Assembly (NCBI GenBank): GCA_013368315.1
Contig: JAACJM010000017.1
Location: forward strand, 310,001-374,000
From: Tetrapyrgos nigripes
Taxonomy: Eukaryota; Basidiomycota; Agaricomycetes; Agaricales; Campanellaceae
DNA: 64,000 bases
Direction of reading: 5' to 3'
Positions 10,788-22,603 of the stretch are shown here, one piece after another (the first letter of the stretch is position 1; each line of letters starts with the position of its first letter). A program made the translations under genes and the position numbers. Under the pieces are notes generated by a model. That model was not told the DNA's origin, made no database searches, and saw only the letters and a program-made list of their open reading frames with translations.

Positions 10788-12120
10788 CTGGTGTGGTTTT
10801 TCCCACGATCTGCCACTGGATCTGTGGGCAAGAGTAGGGACACATTAGTCGCTCAAGAATGAAGTACATCATACCAATGTACGACAAACTTGAGAAACTG
10901 TCCCTAGGTACACCAACTGCCTCCACGTCCATTTTAGTTTGGATGGGGACTACAGATGATCCCTCCCATTTGAAACATAATGCTATGGGCGCTAAGTTGT
11001 GCCTTTGTTCTAATTCTGCCGCTTCGGAGTCCTAGACTCAACTCTTTTATAATCTACCCTATCTTCATACCACTCCACTACATCCCTAGCCTACAATAAG
11101 TCTCCAAACGAAACAGGGCAAACACTCATCTCGAAAACAACACCGCGTACAAGATGTTCAAACTTCCCCAAACCCCGAACTCACCCGCAGAGAAGACAGT
11201 CGTAGAGCCCACAGGTATTTGATCCTAGCTCGTCCCTACTCTAAACGACAGCCCTTATACGACTTCATTCATAGCTCTTCCTGTTGGGTTCTTCACTAAA
11301 GCGTATACTCCCTCGATCGACGTTGAAGATATGCTGAAAGAGATCCCCACTCGCGTAAACCCAAGGTCCACCACGCCCAACGAGAACCCCCCCATCCCTG
11401 ATGAGTATTACCTTTTGCTAGAGCCTCCACCTGACGTTGACGCAACTTGTGATGATGAAGTGAAAGAAGAGGTGGTGCTGGAGGTACAAGGAGAGCGACA
11501 ACGAAGTGGCAGAGGAAAGCATGGAAAGAGGGACAAGAGAAGTCATGGATCTATCACACAGTTGTGAACCACATATGAGAGGAGCTACAATACCTTGTAA
11601 AGCCTTGTAAATGCGTACTTCGCGTTGAACACATATAAACCCAGCGATGTGACCTCTTTGTTAGACAGTGACCGGGATCCCAGGCCTGAATCTGGGCTAG
11701 ACCCAGTGAAAGAATGCGACTGAACTGGCCTCTCACTTCGTAAAACCCCTATACCCTGCCATCAACCTTCGGTAATAGATCACAAATAATTAAGATACCG
11801 ACTGGTAGCAAAGCAGTTCAGTTAAGAGCACTTGTTCACACTCGGTTACATCCAAGAAACCGGAATACAATCACGTGAGCAAGCATAGCTCCAATCTCTT
11901 CCATCGACGACAAAGGATATAATCACATTGTACCACCCCACTGAGGTCACCTCCGTACTCAAAGGCCTCATGTGTGAGTCTCCCCTTTGTCCCTCCTTTG
12001 TCCTCCTAGCCTTTTAAGTCGATAGAAGATGCACCATACCTCAGAACCCCCACATCGAGCCCTTGACTCTACAAAGCCTCTATCCCTTTGAAATCCTTTA
12101 TACTACCTCCCTTCACATCA
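10760..12120 (+). other. LINE 5' leader with a small open frame
   Basis: This is long for a LINE leader. A 78-codon frame (11331-11567) encodes an acidic then basic peptide with no recognised motif. Non-LTR elements carry an internal promoter in the leader, so the promoter should lie here, but I cannot locate it by eye. Confidence 0.45.
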
Positions 12121-14365
12121 TGCCTCGCACCAACAACAAGAAGACCTTTACCAAGGCCAGCGCTGACCAGAATGCCCCCCCTGCTGCTGCGTCTACTGGT
12201 ACTACCCGCCCTTCGTTCCTTGCCCTCTTGAACTCTACTCCAGCCCCTCAAGTGACCCCAGCTGGTACCAATTCTGCTACCAACACACCGACTGCTGCCC
12301 CAGGTGCTGTCCCTGCCAATCCAGCCTCTACTATGGCCCCAGTTGCCTCTCAAAGCGCTCCTACTCCCCAGACTCCTGTGCAGGCCACGGGTATGCAGCC
12401 CCGCCCATCTTACACTGAGGTTACTAGGTCTTGTCCCTCGTCCCCCTCTTTGTCTTGCCCTGGATCCCCGGCTAGGAATGGAAATGCCATGGAAGGTGTC
12501 CAAGCATCCATGCATGCGCCCAGGCCAGAAGGAGTCCCTACTGCTGGTAATGCTACCAATGAGGACGGTTTTACAATTGTAGGAAAAGGAAAAGGTGTGT
12601 TCTCAAAGAGCTTGAAACCAGACAACAAAACTAATGCCTAGTATTTACCATGAAAGGAAAAGCTTCAGCTGGTGGGCAATGGAACGCACCTACCCCGTCA
12701 CTCCCCTCCTTCAGCCCTGCTCCTGCGTCGACAAGTGCCAAGCCCATGACGCCTGACCTCCCACCAGCTTCAAACATCCCTCCTCCTTCCTGTGCACCTC
12801 AGCCTAGTCCCATGAACCCAGGAGAGACAGCTCAGAATGGGACTGCCTCGGCAACTTGCCCTGGGACCGATATGGATGTTGACGCTGATGGCGGACCAGG
12901 GGTGGGAAAATCTACTCCAGATGCGGGTCCCAGGGGCGTAAAACGAGCCAGGGTAGACGAAAGTGGATCGGGTAACCGAGCGAGCACCTCGACAGGCACT
13001 CCTCGAGAACGAACACTCCTGAACTTCACGAGAACACCGCAGACTGGTCCAGCGCAGGAAGGGAGTAGTGCTCTGTCCTCATCATCTGCAAATGTTCCAA
13101 GCTCTCAACCCCAGCAGTCGAACTTGACACCTACCACGAATCCTACCCAGATGCCTGCGAACTCGATTCCTCAGGCCAACGGTAATCAAGTGCCCCCTCA
13201 CTTCATTGCTCCTCAACCACAGGCAGCACCTTCCCAACCAGCTAATGCCGCTCACCACACCCCTGGTGCTGGTGGTCAGGCTCCACAGAATGGTCCTGCT
13301 GGTGGTGGTCAAGCTCCTCCAAACGCCCCTGCCTTCCAATTCCACTTTAACCCTCAAAACTTTGCTCCACTGCCTCAAAACGTCCCAGGCACGTATAATC
13401 CTGGTGTAGTAGCCCAAGCACCAGTAGGAGGGTACCACCCTAGCACTGGTATTAATGTGTCTAATATCTTCGACAGTCACTCAGGGACGCAAGTCAATGA
13501 GTGGGAAACCCACTTTCAGAACAACGGAGGTCTGGTAGTAATACCTACGGATGGGGGCTCTGATCAGGTAGCAGCGAGGGATACGATTGAAGGCGCCATC
13601 CAGGACTTTAACCCCCACCTTCTCAATGTCACCACTGCCCCACCTATACTGGATCCCGATTTCAGAGGCCGTTTTATTAACAGCTACTTGGTGACTGGCT
13701 TGGACCCTAACACTATACAAGTGTTAATCAACCGAGGTGTCCTCAACACCACCCATGGCTCCTTCAGGGCATTCCCATTCCCAGCTCCTCCTCCTGCTGC
13801 ACCGAGTACACCAGACTCCTTTGTGATGACACTTGGTGGCTTCACTTTCCGCGAAACCCATAACTTCGAAGTTAGGCGAGCACTACAGCACCAACTCGCA
13901 CAGAACCAGCTCTTCATTACCTTTGTCCTCAACCATCACGACAGATTCCCACTGAATGTTGATGCGAACGGAGTCCTAATGACGACTTTGAATTCGGTAC
14001 GTGTGTCGCCAATCCTCATGGACCAACAACGCAGTACCCCCTGTTTGTTCTGGAATGTCTATATAGATCCCCCTACCTGACTCTTCCCAGGCTATCATGA
14101 GTGGCTTAGGCTCCTCCAATCTCTCACGTTTGCGACTGCCCTCTATGGAAGAGGAGCCCCGATCCCGAGACCATTTGATTGCTGAAGATGCCAAAACATC
14201 GACCATCCTACTGGCATGTGCCCTCTTCCCCTTACCCCGGGATGGATCTCTACCCCTAGAAATGTTGACGACGCAGGCAGCAGCAACCAAACTCCTCGCC
14301 GAGGAAACAGCAATTTTAGAGGAGGCCGAGGAGGATATGGAAGGAAACGGGGTAGAGGTTTTTAA
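12121..14365 (+). pseudogene. LINE ORF1, Gag-like RNA-binding protein (decayed)
   Basis: ATG at 12121 starts MPRTNNKKTFTKASADQ, followed by a Pro/Ala/Thr-rich region and the phrase DGFTIVGKGK (about 12560). After a frame change near 12640 the frame from 12650 carries a second Pro/Gly/Gln-rich stretch. A folded-looking part from about 13440 (GINVSNIFDSH) follows. In-frame TGA codons lie at 14078 and 14182. Beyond them the same frame gives a CCHC-type knuckle (Cys, stop, Arg, Cys, QNID-His, PTGM-Cys) and an RGG-rich tail ending at TAA 14363-14365. The second stop falls inside the knuckle, where CGA (Arg) is likely. Gag proteins of this kind coat the LINE RNA. Confidence 0.75.
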
Positions 14366-14771
14366 AAGGGGTAGCTGCCGTCTAGTTATAATCATCTCAT
14401 GTATCTGCTATATGAATGCTCCTATGTCAAAATATGATTATGATTTATACCTTGTGATTGATTGCAGACAGAAAGAGTAAAGTACTGGAATAGGCTAGTA
14501 TGAGAGACCTACCCTGAAAGGCCCACATTTACTGACCATACGCGGGACAGGAAAGCCTGGACAGTTTTGAGTATATAAAAATGTACTCCGCAACAGCGTG
14601 GTCACGTGCTGGACTTAGTCTGTAAAAGTCTATGCCCGAACGGATGGTGACCCTATTATTACCATTGCTAGTACGGGTAGACAGTGCCCCCTCCCAAGGA
14701 ACTATGTGTGTCCTTCTGCCGGGGAAAAGACCGGGTCTTCTGAAGACGTGGGTTGGCGTCTCGGATAGGTA

Positions 14772-17700
14772 ATGCCAACTGCTACTACTTCTATCTCTTC
14801 TCAGTCACGGCCACGAGCCGGGATGGCATTTTTGGGCCTTCCTGCTCCTAGAGGAGTTGACGACTCTTCCGCCAGTCATGACTCTGATGAAGGGAACGGG
14901 AGGAAAAACGCGGTGACTGTGAGTAGGAGGATACTGTTGAGCGACGTAACAAATCAGCAGGGGGAGTCTGCCCAGACCATTCCCTCAGCTGATCCCGTCA
15001 CATCACGCCCTCAGGATTACCTACCACAGAACTCGAACACTACAAGTATAAACATTGGATCCCAATATATAACTGAAGATGATACCCCTGATACAGAGGA
15101 GGATGAAACACTGGATATTCCACATAATGAGAATATGCCGATAAGACCACAGTCACAAACAACAGGGTCTGAACAACAGGCACCGCGGTCATTAGAAGAC
15201 CAACTGATGGAGAGTCTAGGGATGAGAATGGACGAGGACTCATATGAACTCAGTCAGAGTAGACTGAGTCAGTTCATAGACCAAATAGAGGAAGTGATGA
15301 GATCAAGAACAGGACCACAGGAGAAACAACTGCAGGCCAATGTACCTGAACCGTGTATAAACCCCCCAAGACAGATGCGATGGGCTACTGTGAGGAATGG
15401 GAGAAGACAAAAGGAGACTAAGGCCTCTATTAAAGTTGCCTCCCTTAACATCAGGGGATATGGCCCCAATGAGAACCTCGAAGATACAAAAAACAAATGG
15501 AACTATATTAACGTATAGGTGTTTTACTAGTGCAAGAAGCACATATGGATGAGCGTAGATGCCAGAAAGTACAAGACAAGTTTTCAAAACGGTTAGTGAT
15601 AAGATGCTTGGCAGACCCAGACTCACCACGAGCAAGAGGAGGCGTGGCTATCGTCTTGAACAAGGACCTTGTCGACTCGGAAATCCTAGAAGAGACCGAG
15701 ATAATACCTGGAAGGGCGCTCCTCATCAGAATGCATTGGCACAAGAACTGGAATCTCAAACTATTAGTAATATACGCCCCCAATGTCTCGAGCTCGGATG
15801 GGAAAGATAACAAAGAATTCTGGAGAAAGTTACAAGTATACTTTGAGAGGAACCCCAGGAAAAAGCTGGATATTATGGCTGGGGATATGAATATGGTTGA
15901 GGCAGGAGTTATTGATCGGCTACCTGCAAGAGACGACCCGGAGGACACAGTAGACACTCTGGATGACTTTAAGATATCAACACAATTGAGAGACGGATGG
16001 AGAGATATGTACCCAGACACTAAGGCGTACACATTTCATCAAACAGCTACGGGGTCCCAATCTAGAATAGACAGGATATATGTGATGGACCCAATACTGG
16101 CTGCATCGAGGGAATGGAGAATAGAATCGACAGGTGTGCCAGGAGTAGACCACTGGATGGTCTCAGTACTAGTGTCACATACTGATGCCCCAACCATTGG
16201 CAAAGGAAGATGGACGATACCGAGACATATCATCAAAGACAAAACATTTATGCAATATGCAATGAAGAAAGGACTTGAAATGGACTTAGCAATGGATATA
16301 GTGCATACCCAGGGCCGCACTACTGATCGGAATGCCCAAATAATATGGTATCACTATAAGACAGATATCCTATGAGTGGCCCGTGAACGACAGCATGTAG
16401 TAATGCCTAGGACTAAACGACAGCTAGAAGAACTGCAAGGAAAGCTGCAAGATGTGAATAACAATGACTCACTCAGTGAGGCTGAACGGATCAAGCTGTC
16501 GTCAACGTTAATGAGTGACATTACGGTCCTGGAGAGAAAGCAGTTCCAGGACACCAGAAAGGATACAGCAACATGGAACCGGGTCGAGGGTGAACAGATT
16601 TCGAAATACTGGTCCAGCTTGAATAAGGAGAATAAGCCAAGAGATGTGATTTTCGCACTTAGGAGAGAGGAAAAAGGACCAGATGGATGGTTTGAGACAA
16701 ACCTGAACGGAATGGCAAAGAGAGCAAGGGATTACCATGAGATTTTACAAAGAGAGGGACAGGCGACTGATGACGCTCACCTGAGACGCAAGCAGGCCAT
16801 GACAGATAAAGTACTCAGCAACCTCAATACAAATCTAACGGATGAACAGAAAACGTACCTGGCAATGAAGTTGTAGCACTCCTAGGGGTGAAAAACTATA
16901 CTTCCCCCGGGATTGATGGCACCACATACGAACTTTGGAAGGCGATGTATTCACGATATATTGATGAAACTAAGGCAGGACACCCAGCCTTTGATATTGC
17001 GAACTTAATGACAGAAGCTTTTAGAGACATCGCAGAGTATGGGGTACTGGAGGAAACTCACTTTGCAGATGGCTGGATGTGCCCACTCTACAAAAAGAAC
17101 GATAAGTGTGAAATAGCAAACTACAGACTGATAACGCTTCTGAATACAGATTATAAGATCTTCACCAAAGTATTAGCCACTAAACTTGGGAAGGTGGCTC
17201 CTAGTCTTCTACATCCTAACCAAGCAGGATTCGTACCAGGAAGACAGATTAGTGATCAGACAAAGTTAATCAGAACGGTAATGGCCTTGGCTGAACAAAC
17301 TGGACAAAATGGACTCATCGTTTCATTGGACCAAGAGAAAGCGTACGATAAAGTAGACCATGATTACTTATGGAAGACACTAGAACGCTTCGAATTTCCA
17401 AAGGAATTCATTGAAACAGTGCAAAGACATCGGTAATGATAAATGGTGTAAAAAGTGAGATGTATGACGTGATAAAAGGGGTACATCAGGGTGACCCACT
17501 CTCATGCCTAATTTTCGACTTGGCCATTGAACCTCTAGCGGCGATGCTGAGGAACTCGCACTTACAAGGATTTAAGATCCCAGGGGTAATGGAACACCTT
17601 ATAGCGAATCTATTTGTGGATGATACGACTGTGTTTCTAGCGGCTGCGGACGATTTCAGGGATCTACAGAGTATTCTCAATGAATGGTGTACAGCGTCAA

Positions 17701-20246
17701 CAGCAAAGTTTAATGTGAATAAAACGTCGATAATACCGATCGGTACAGAAGAATATAGATTAACTGTGATTAATACCAGGAGGACGGTGACCTACCAATA
17801 TGGAACGAACCCATATCTGAACGTCCTCCCCCCTAATCTGCATATTGCTCAGGAGGGCAAAGCAGTCCAGATATTAGGGGTATGGTATGGAAATAATATC
17901 AGTGCAACCCAGATTTGGGCCCCTACTATAGAAAAAATTGATAGAGTATTAGAGCAATGGGCAAAAGGGTCACCCACCATGGAGGGACGATGGCTCATCA
18001 CCCAGATGTTTGCGGGAGGAATGTCGCAATACCTGACACAAGTACAGGGTATGCCACCTGAAGTAGAAAAAACGATTAGCGAAACGAGTGTCTAAATACA
18101 TTTGGGATGAAAAGGAAAAGAACCCGGTCAGCAAGGATGCGACGTACCTGAGAATTAAGGAAGGGGGAAGAGCCATGCTTGATATCCCTGCCAGGAACGA
18201 AGCAATTGAATTAATGTGGCTAAAAAGGTACCTGAGCTTTGGGCCAGACCGCCCTCTGTGGGCTACTGTGGCCGACTCGTTGTTAGCAGCGAATACTCCA
18301 TGATCAGAGGATAACATACCTATAGCGATCAAACAGAACTGTTTTTTACAATCGTGGTCGATGAGCAGTAGCTCAAGATCCACGCAGATACCAGAGCTCC
18401 ATAGAATGATTAGTGTAGGGGACAAGTATGGACTGAGAATAGAGGGGCTAGCCTTCACAAGAAGCATATTGAGAGAAATGCCAATATGGCACCACATCCA
18501 GGCAGACCCCAGGATAAGGAGGCTTACGAACTCACAAGCGAGTAGGTGCCTAATGGGGAAACACAAAATGTTTACAGTAGGACAAACTGAGGACCTAGCA
18601 GCGCCATTAGTCGATTTAACGGAGCGACCAAGCCTGCATCAGTGGAATGATTGTTGTCAGTGTCGTGATTGCCAGGAACTAAGACAAGGAGACAGATGTA
18701 CCCAATGTGCAGAAGAACTCCTAAACACCCTCCTGCAGAAATGGGACCCAAGAATGGAACAACCAGAGGATTATGAAAAGGGACCTGATGATAACGTGCG
18801 AGAGGAAGACACAGAAGTTTTCGACTACAGAATCTCCATAACTGGTAATTTATCGGATTTTTTCCGCATCTTTACGGACGAAGTAGATACTTCTGATGAG
18901 GTCCTCATTCATAAAGTTAACCATGGAAACGAGGAGATGGAAATAACAGTGGCGACAGATGGGTCTTGTACTAGCAATGGCCAAGAGGATGCAAAAGCTG
19001 GAGCTGGAGTCTTCTATGGCCATAGGGATCCTGCAAATCAATCAATCCGACTCCCAAAGCAGGTTGGAAATGTAAGAATAATACAATCAAATCAAGCGGC
19101 AGAACTGGTGGCAGCGATGCAAGTAACAAAACCAGTGTCGAAGACCGCCCATGTAAACCTCGAGACGGACTCTAGATATGTGATCTCACACCTGACAAAG
19201 GGTCTGAGGAAGATGGAAGATACAGGCTACATAGATGTTAATAATGCCAAAATCATCAGAGCAATGATAGCACGTCATCGCCTTCATGAGGCACCGATAC
19301 ACGTCAAATGGGTCAAGGGCCACAGTGGTCATGAAGGGAATGAGGAAGCAGACACCCTATCAGGTATGGCAGCAACGAAGACAACAGAGGACGAGATAGA
19401 CCTGGATGTTCCCCCAAAATTACGGATTACTGGAGCGAAACTGAAGGTGTTAATGCAGAAACTCACCTACATGGCAATTCGACAACATAAAAGTGCTGTA
19501 ATGCCAGACCGCCCACAGACATGCAATATCATAACCCAGGTCAAGATGCAGGCCCAATCACTCTTTGATATCTCCCCGACTGATTCCGCAATCTGGGCCT
19601 CAATTAGGTCCAACACGTTATTTCTTGTGGATGGTTGCCAACAATGCCTACATGACTGGTACGCACTGGCAACATACGAGCTACACAGATGAAGTTAGAA
19701 AAAGAGCCAAATGCCAGCACGACCAGAAAATAGAAGACATAGCCCATATACTAACGGGCTGCAAAAGTCCAGGTCAGGAACTTATCTGGGAACTAACAGG
19801 AGAATTATGGGAAAGGAAAGACACCACATTGCAATGGGAATGTCTGGCCCTAGGAACGATAGTGGGTGCTGGATTGGCAGTGTTTAAAACCCCTGGAGGA
19901 GCTCGGAAAATGGGAGAAGAGCGACTCTGGAGAATACTGGTAGCGGAATCAGCGTATCTGATATGGAAGATGAGGTGTGAGAGAGTGATAAGGAAAGATA
20001 ATGCATCGTTTACGACGAGGGAGATTGAGAATAGATGGACACACATGGTAAACACTCCAGCTTGATCGTCGGATGACGAGCTGGAAGTACGGAAAAAATG
20101 GAATCAGCCCTAATTTGATGCGTGCCACATGGCAAGGGCTGCTAAAGAGGGAACACACCCTGCCTGATGACTGGGCCACAAATACCGGGGTTTTAGTGGG
20201 TATTGAGTCAGATTTGCACCATCGAACGGGCCCTCAGGGCAGGTAG
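14772..20246 (+). pseudogene. LINE ORF2: endonuclease, reverse transcriptase, RNase H (decayed)
   Basis: An AP-type endonuclease begins near 15430 (KVASLNIRGYGP) and runs to GVPGVDHWMVSVLVS (about 16170), with MAGDMNMVE and SRIDRIYV between. The reverse transcriptase spans about 16888-18000, with YTSPGIDG, ANYRLITLLNT, the aspartate motif SLDQEKAYDK, KGVHQGDPLS and the catalytic box read as FVDD (17613-17624, usually F/YADD). RNase H spans about 18950-19380 with DGSC, QAAEL, ETDSRY and HSGHEGNEEAD. A Cys/His tail (KCQHDQKIEDIAHILTGC) follows, then ATWQGLLKREHTLPDDW up to TAG 20244-20246. Frameshifts lie near 15515, 16875, 17430, 18085, 19680 and 20060, with in-frame TGA at 16373 and 18301. 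ORF2 would carry out target-primed reverse transcription. Confidence 0.9.
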
Positions 20247-20466
20247 GCAGATGCCCTACCCCCAAGGCGACTCTGAGTCCCACACTCTGTGCGTAAACTG
20301 CATTTCCTCGGTCTCAGCAGTATGTTTTAAGTATGTGTTCCTTGATTATGCTCTATGATTATGCCTATGTTTTCCTTTTAGCAAGGTTCCTATCCCTTGC
20401 GCAGACCACAGGTTGCTTGTATTGTGACAGCCAAGCTGGTGCGATACGGGTACATAACGCTCCTCC

Positions 20467-20499
20467 AAAAAAAAAAAAAGAAAAGAAAAGTAATGTCAG
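20467..20499 (+). repeat. LINE A-rich tail and right target-site duplication
   Basis: A run of 13 A is followed by GAAAAGAAAAG and then the right copy of the duplicated target (20485-20499). Because the target itself begins GAAAAG, the exact border between tail and duplication is ambiguous by a few bases. Confidence 0.85.
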
Positions 20500-22603
20500 T
20501 TTCAAAACATTTATCATGATAATTGAGTAGGAATTCTTTATGGAATTTTTCTCCAAACCATGGAATATCATTCATTCCAAAGCCTCCTAGACCATAAGGA
20601 AACAACCAAGGAAAAATTGAGGGGTATAATTTTGGATTCTTAAAGATTGTTGAGCTATCTTTGCTATGACCCACTGCCAAAAATTTGCCTTGTGAATTTA
20701 AATATGCCAGAGCTTTTGCTTTCTGTGATTCTACAGTTTCCTTTTGAAGGCTTTGACCAGTGAGCCCATGCACTACAAAAGAAACTTCACCTTATTCAGT
20801 CCCAATTTCAGGTTCATTATCATGCACACTTGTCCCTTCTGGAACCCTGTTTCCTTCACTGGCTGACACAGGTGGCAAATCCCTGGAGCACTTCCTAAGG
20901 CTGTTCACTGAAATATTCAATTTGTGATAAGCCGGGTGGTTTAGTTTTAACCATGTCAGCACATCATAAACATACTTTCAGAGTACTAGCATTGGATTTC
21001 TCTGATAATCTTTTTCAGTTGGTTTGCAGGGTCCAGTAAACATAATTGCTAGCACTTCATCTAGTTCATCAGGTGGAGGAGGTAATGTGTCATACACTTT
21101 GACAACTGGATAATCAAAAGCTATCATATGAGAGATCATTTTTCTCATACCTGACGAGACACGCACAAAGCAGCAATTAGTTCGGATTTTTTGAATTAAC
21201 AATCTTTCCACAAAATTCAACTGCTTTAGCTCATCTGGAATGTCTCCAAGCCATAACCCTCTCATCAGACATATTCTTGGCATTTTTCCTTTTATCAGAG
21301 CCTTACGACACTCACCACAGACTTTGTTGCACTTTTTATGAAAGTGTCAGGTGTGACACGCTTAGAGCACAAACTTAGTACAGACAAAATCAAAGAATAT
21401 GATGGCCCAGTCATAGAGATTACCGAGAAATTGATGAATTGACTTTAAGGAAGTGAGCTCAGCGCATGGCTTTAGCTGCCCGCAAACAGCGCGTCCAGCC
21501 TCCTGGATTTTGTCAGAGTGGAAATCATCAGTCCAACTGCGAATGACATTCAGAATGTTTTGTTGTGACACAGGCTTAGGTGGAAAAGGTTTTTCTTCTG
21601 GATGAACTGCGTGTACATAATTGATTGGTCTGAAGACAGAAATAAGTTGCCGACAAAAATCTGTGCAAGTGTGAGACTCACAACATTTCTGAATTTGCTT
21701 TAATGTGACTTTGTTACCAATTTTGATGTTAGTGCCCTGGCTAGATGCAGAATCTGATCATGGTATAGCATTTTGTAAACAACGGGGAAGGGGATGTTTG
21801 TGTAAATGATCTATCTGTGGTAAATTCCTGAAATTTGAACAGAACTGTCAATGCATTCACAATGGAAGTTTGCTTAATTATATAAGGCTGAAGATCAAGA
21901 TAGCTAAATGTCTTTTCACTACCACGTCTGCCTCCTTTCATAAAGAATGTAAAAAAAATCACGCTCTGGCTTTGCAGTGTAATTAGACCTGAACTGAATT
22001 TCTATTTACATTATTGGAATCAAGGTATGTGCTATGCATTTGATTTATGGCAAACAGACACCTATTCCACAGGTGAGATATGCTGCTACAAGACAAACCA
22101 TACAAATTTGGACATAGCCATGATAATTAGCCAAACGGATCATTTCAGAGATAATATCACAATTATCCCATACATCTGCAGGGTGCTGGCTCAAGAATGC
22201 CTTAAGGAAAGCCAAGTAATCATGTCAGTACATAGTATTGCGCCTCATCGAGATTTTCACTTTGAATAGTTCTGCGTATATTTACCTGAATGACTGGCAG
22301 CTTTTGAGGAACTCAAAGTTGAAAATCTCTAATTTGAAGAGGTGGACGAGAATAGCTTGCATGAAATGTTCACACAAGATTGAGACATTTGTGAGCACTG
22401 GCTTGTAGAATATCACGGACTCTCAAATGTGTTATATACGATCTGTTGAGTACATATCTCCTGATGAAAGACGATTGCTTCTGTAATTGTAACCAATATG
22501 TGCGGTGAAAAGTCTGAGCAGTAAGTGATCGGAACATAAATGAATCAGTGGCTGGTACAGGACTGCTTTGTTCTATGTCTTTCACAGCAGTAGCATAATT
22601 CAT
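20500..22603 (-). pseudogene. Helitron RepHel, N-terminal region upstream of Rep (decayed)
   Basis: Reading down the minus strand: a Cys-rich part (CCESHTCTDFC, about 21690), then ILNVIRSWTDDFHSDKI (about 21560), CNKVCGECRKALIKGKMPRI (about 21310), GLWLGDIPDELKQLNFVE, GMRKMISHMIAFDYPVVKVY, LDEVLAIMFTGPCKPTE (about 21050), and FKNPKLYPSIFPWLFPYGLGG (about 20620). It then joins DITF at the LINE insertion site. These phrases are typical of the N-terminal part of Helitron proteins in fungi. In-frame stops occur near 21362, 21350, 20978 and 20790. Frames above 21,962 (for example 22370-22603) probably belong to the same protein but carry no motif I recognise. Confidence 0.8.

Larger units (their letters stand above)
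10760..20484 (+). mobile_element. Full-length but decayed LINE (non-LTR retrotransposon), L1-like
   Basis: The element starts with a run of G after the left duplication and ends in an A-rich tail (20467-20484) before the right duplication. It contains a 1.36 kb leader, ORF1 (Gag-like, 12121-14365), ORF2 (endonuclease, reverse transcriptase, RNase H and a Cys/His tail, 14772-20246) and a 3' UTR of about 220 bp. Both ends are preserved, so this is not a 5'-truncated copy. The reverse transcriptase phrases NYRLITLLNTDYKI and SLDQEKAYDKVD are closest to the L1/Tx1 type as I know it. It lies on the strand opposite to the Helitron it interrupts. Confidence 0.9.
4914..22603 (-). mobile_element. Helitron (rolling-circle transposon), split by a LINE and an LTR-derived insertion
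   Basis: Coding pieces in one order on the minus strand give a Helitron N-terminal region (22603 down to 20500), the Rep start (10744-10328), the Rep HUH and tyrosine region, a PIF1 helicase and a C-terminal peptidase-like domain (9771-4983). The 3' end is probably at 4914, where the minus strand reads CTAA followed by T, with a hairpin (4937-4954) just inside. This matches the CTRR plus hairpin rule for Helitrons. The 5' end was not pinned down and lies somewhere between 22,600 and about 22,970. Without insertions the element would be near 7.5 kb. Confidence 0.85.

Noticed and set aside
12069..13480. Several long antisense frames opposite LINE ORF1
   Set aside because: They arise from the GC-rich, low-stop composition of the Pro/Ala-rich ORF1 and show no domain.
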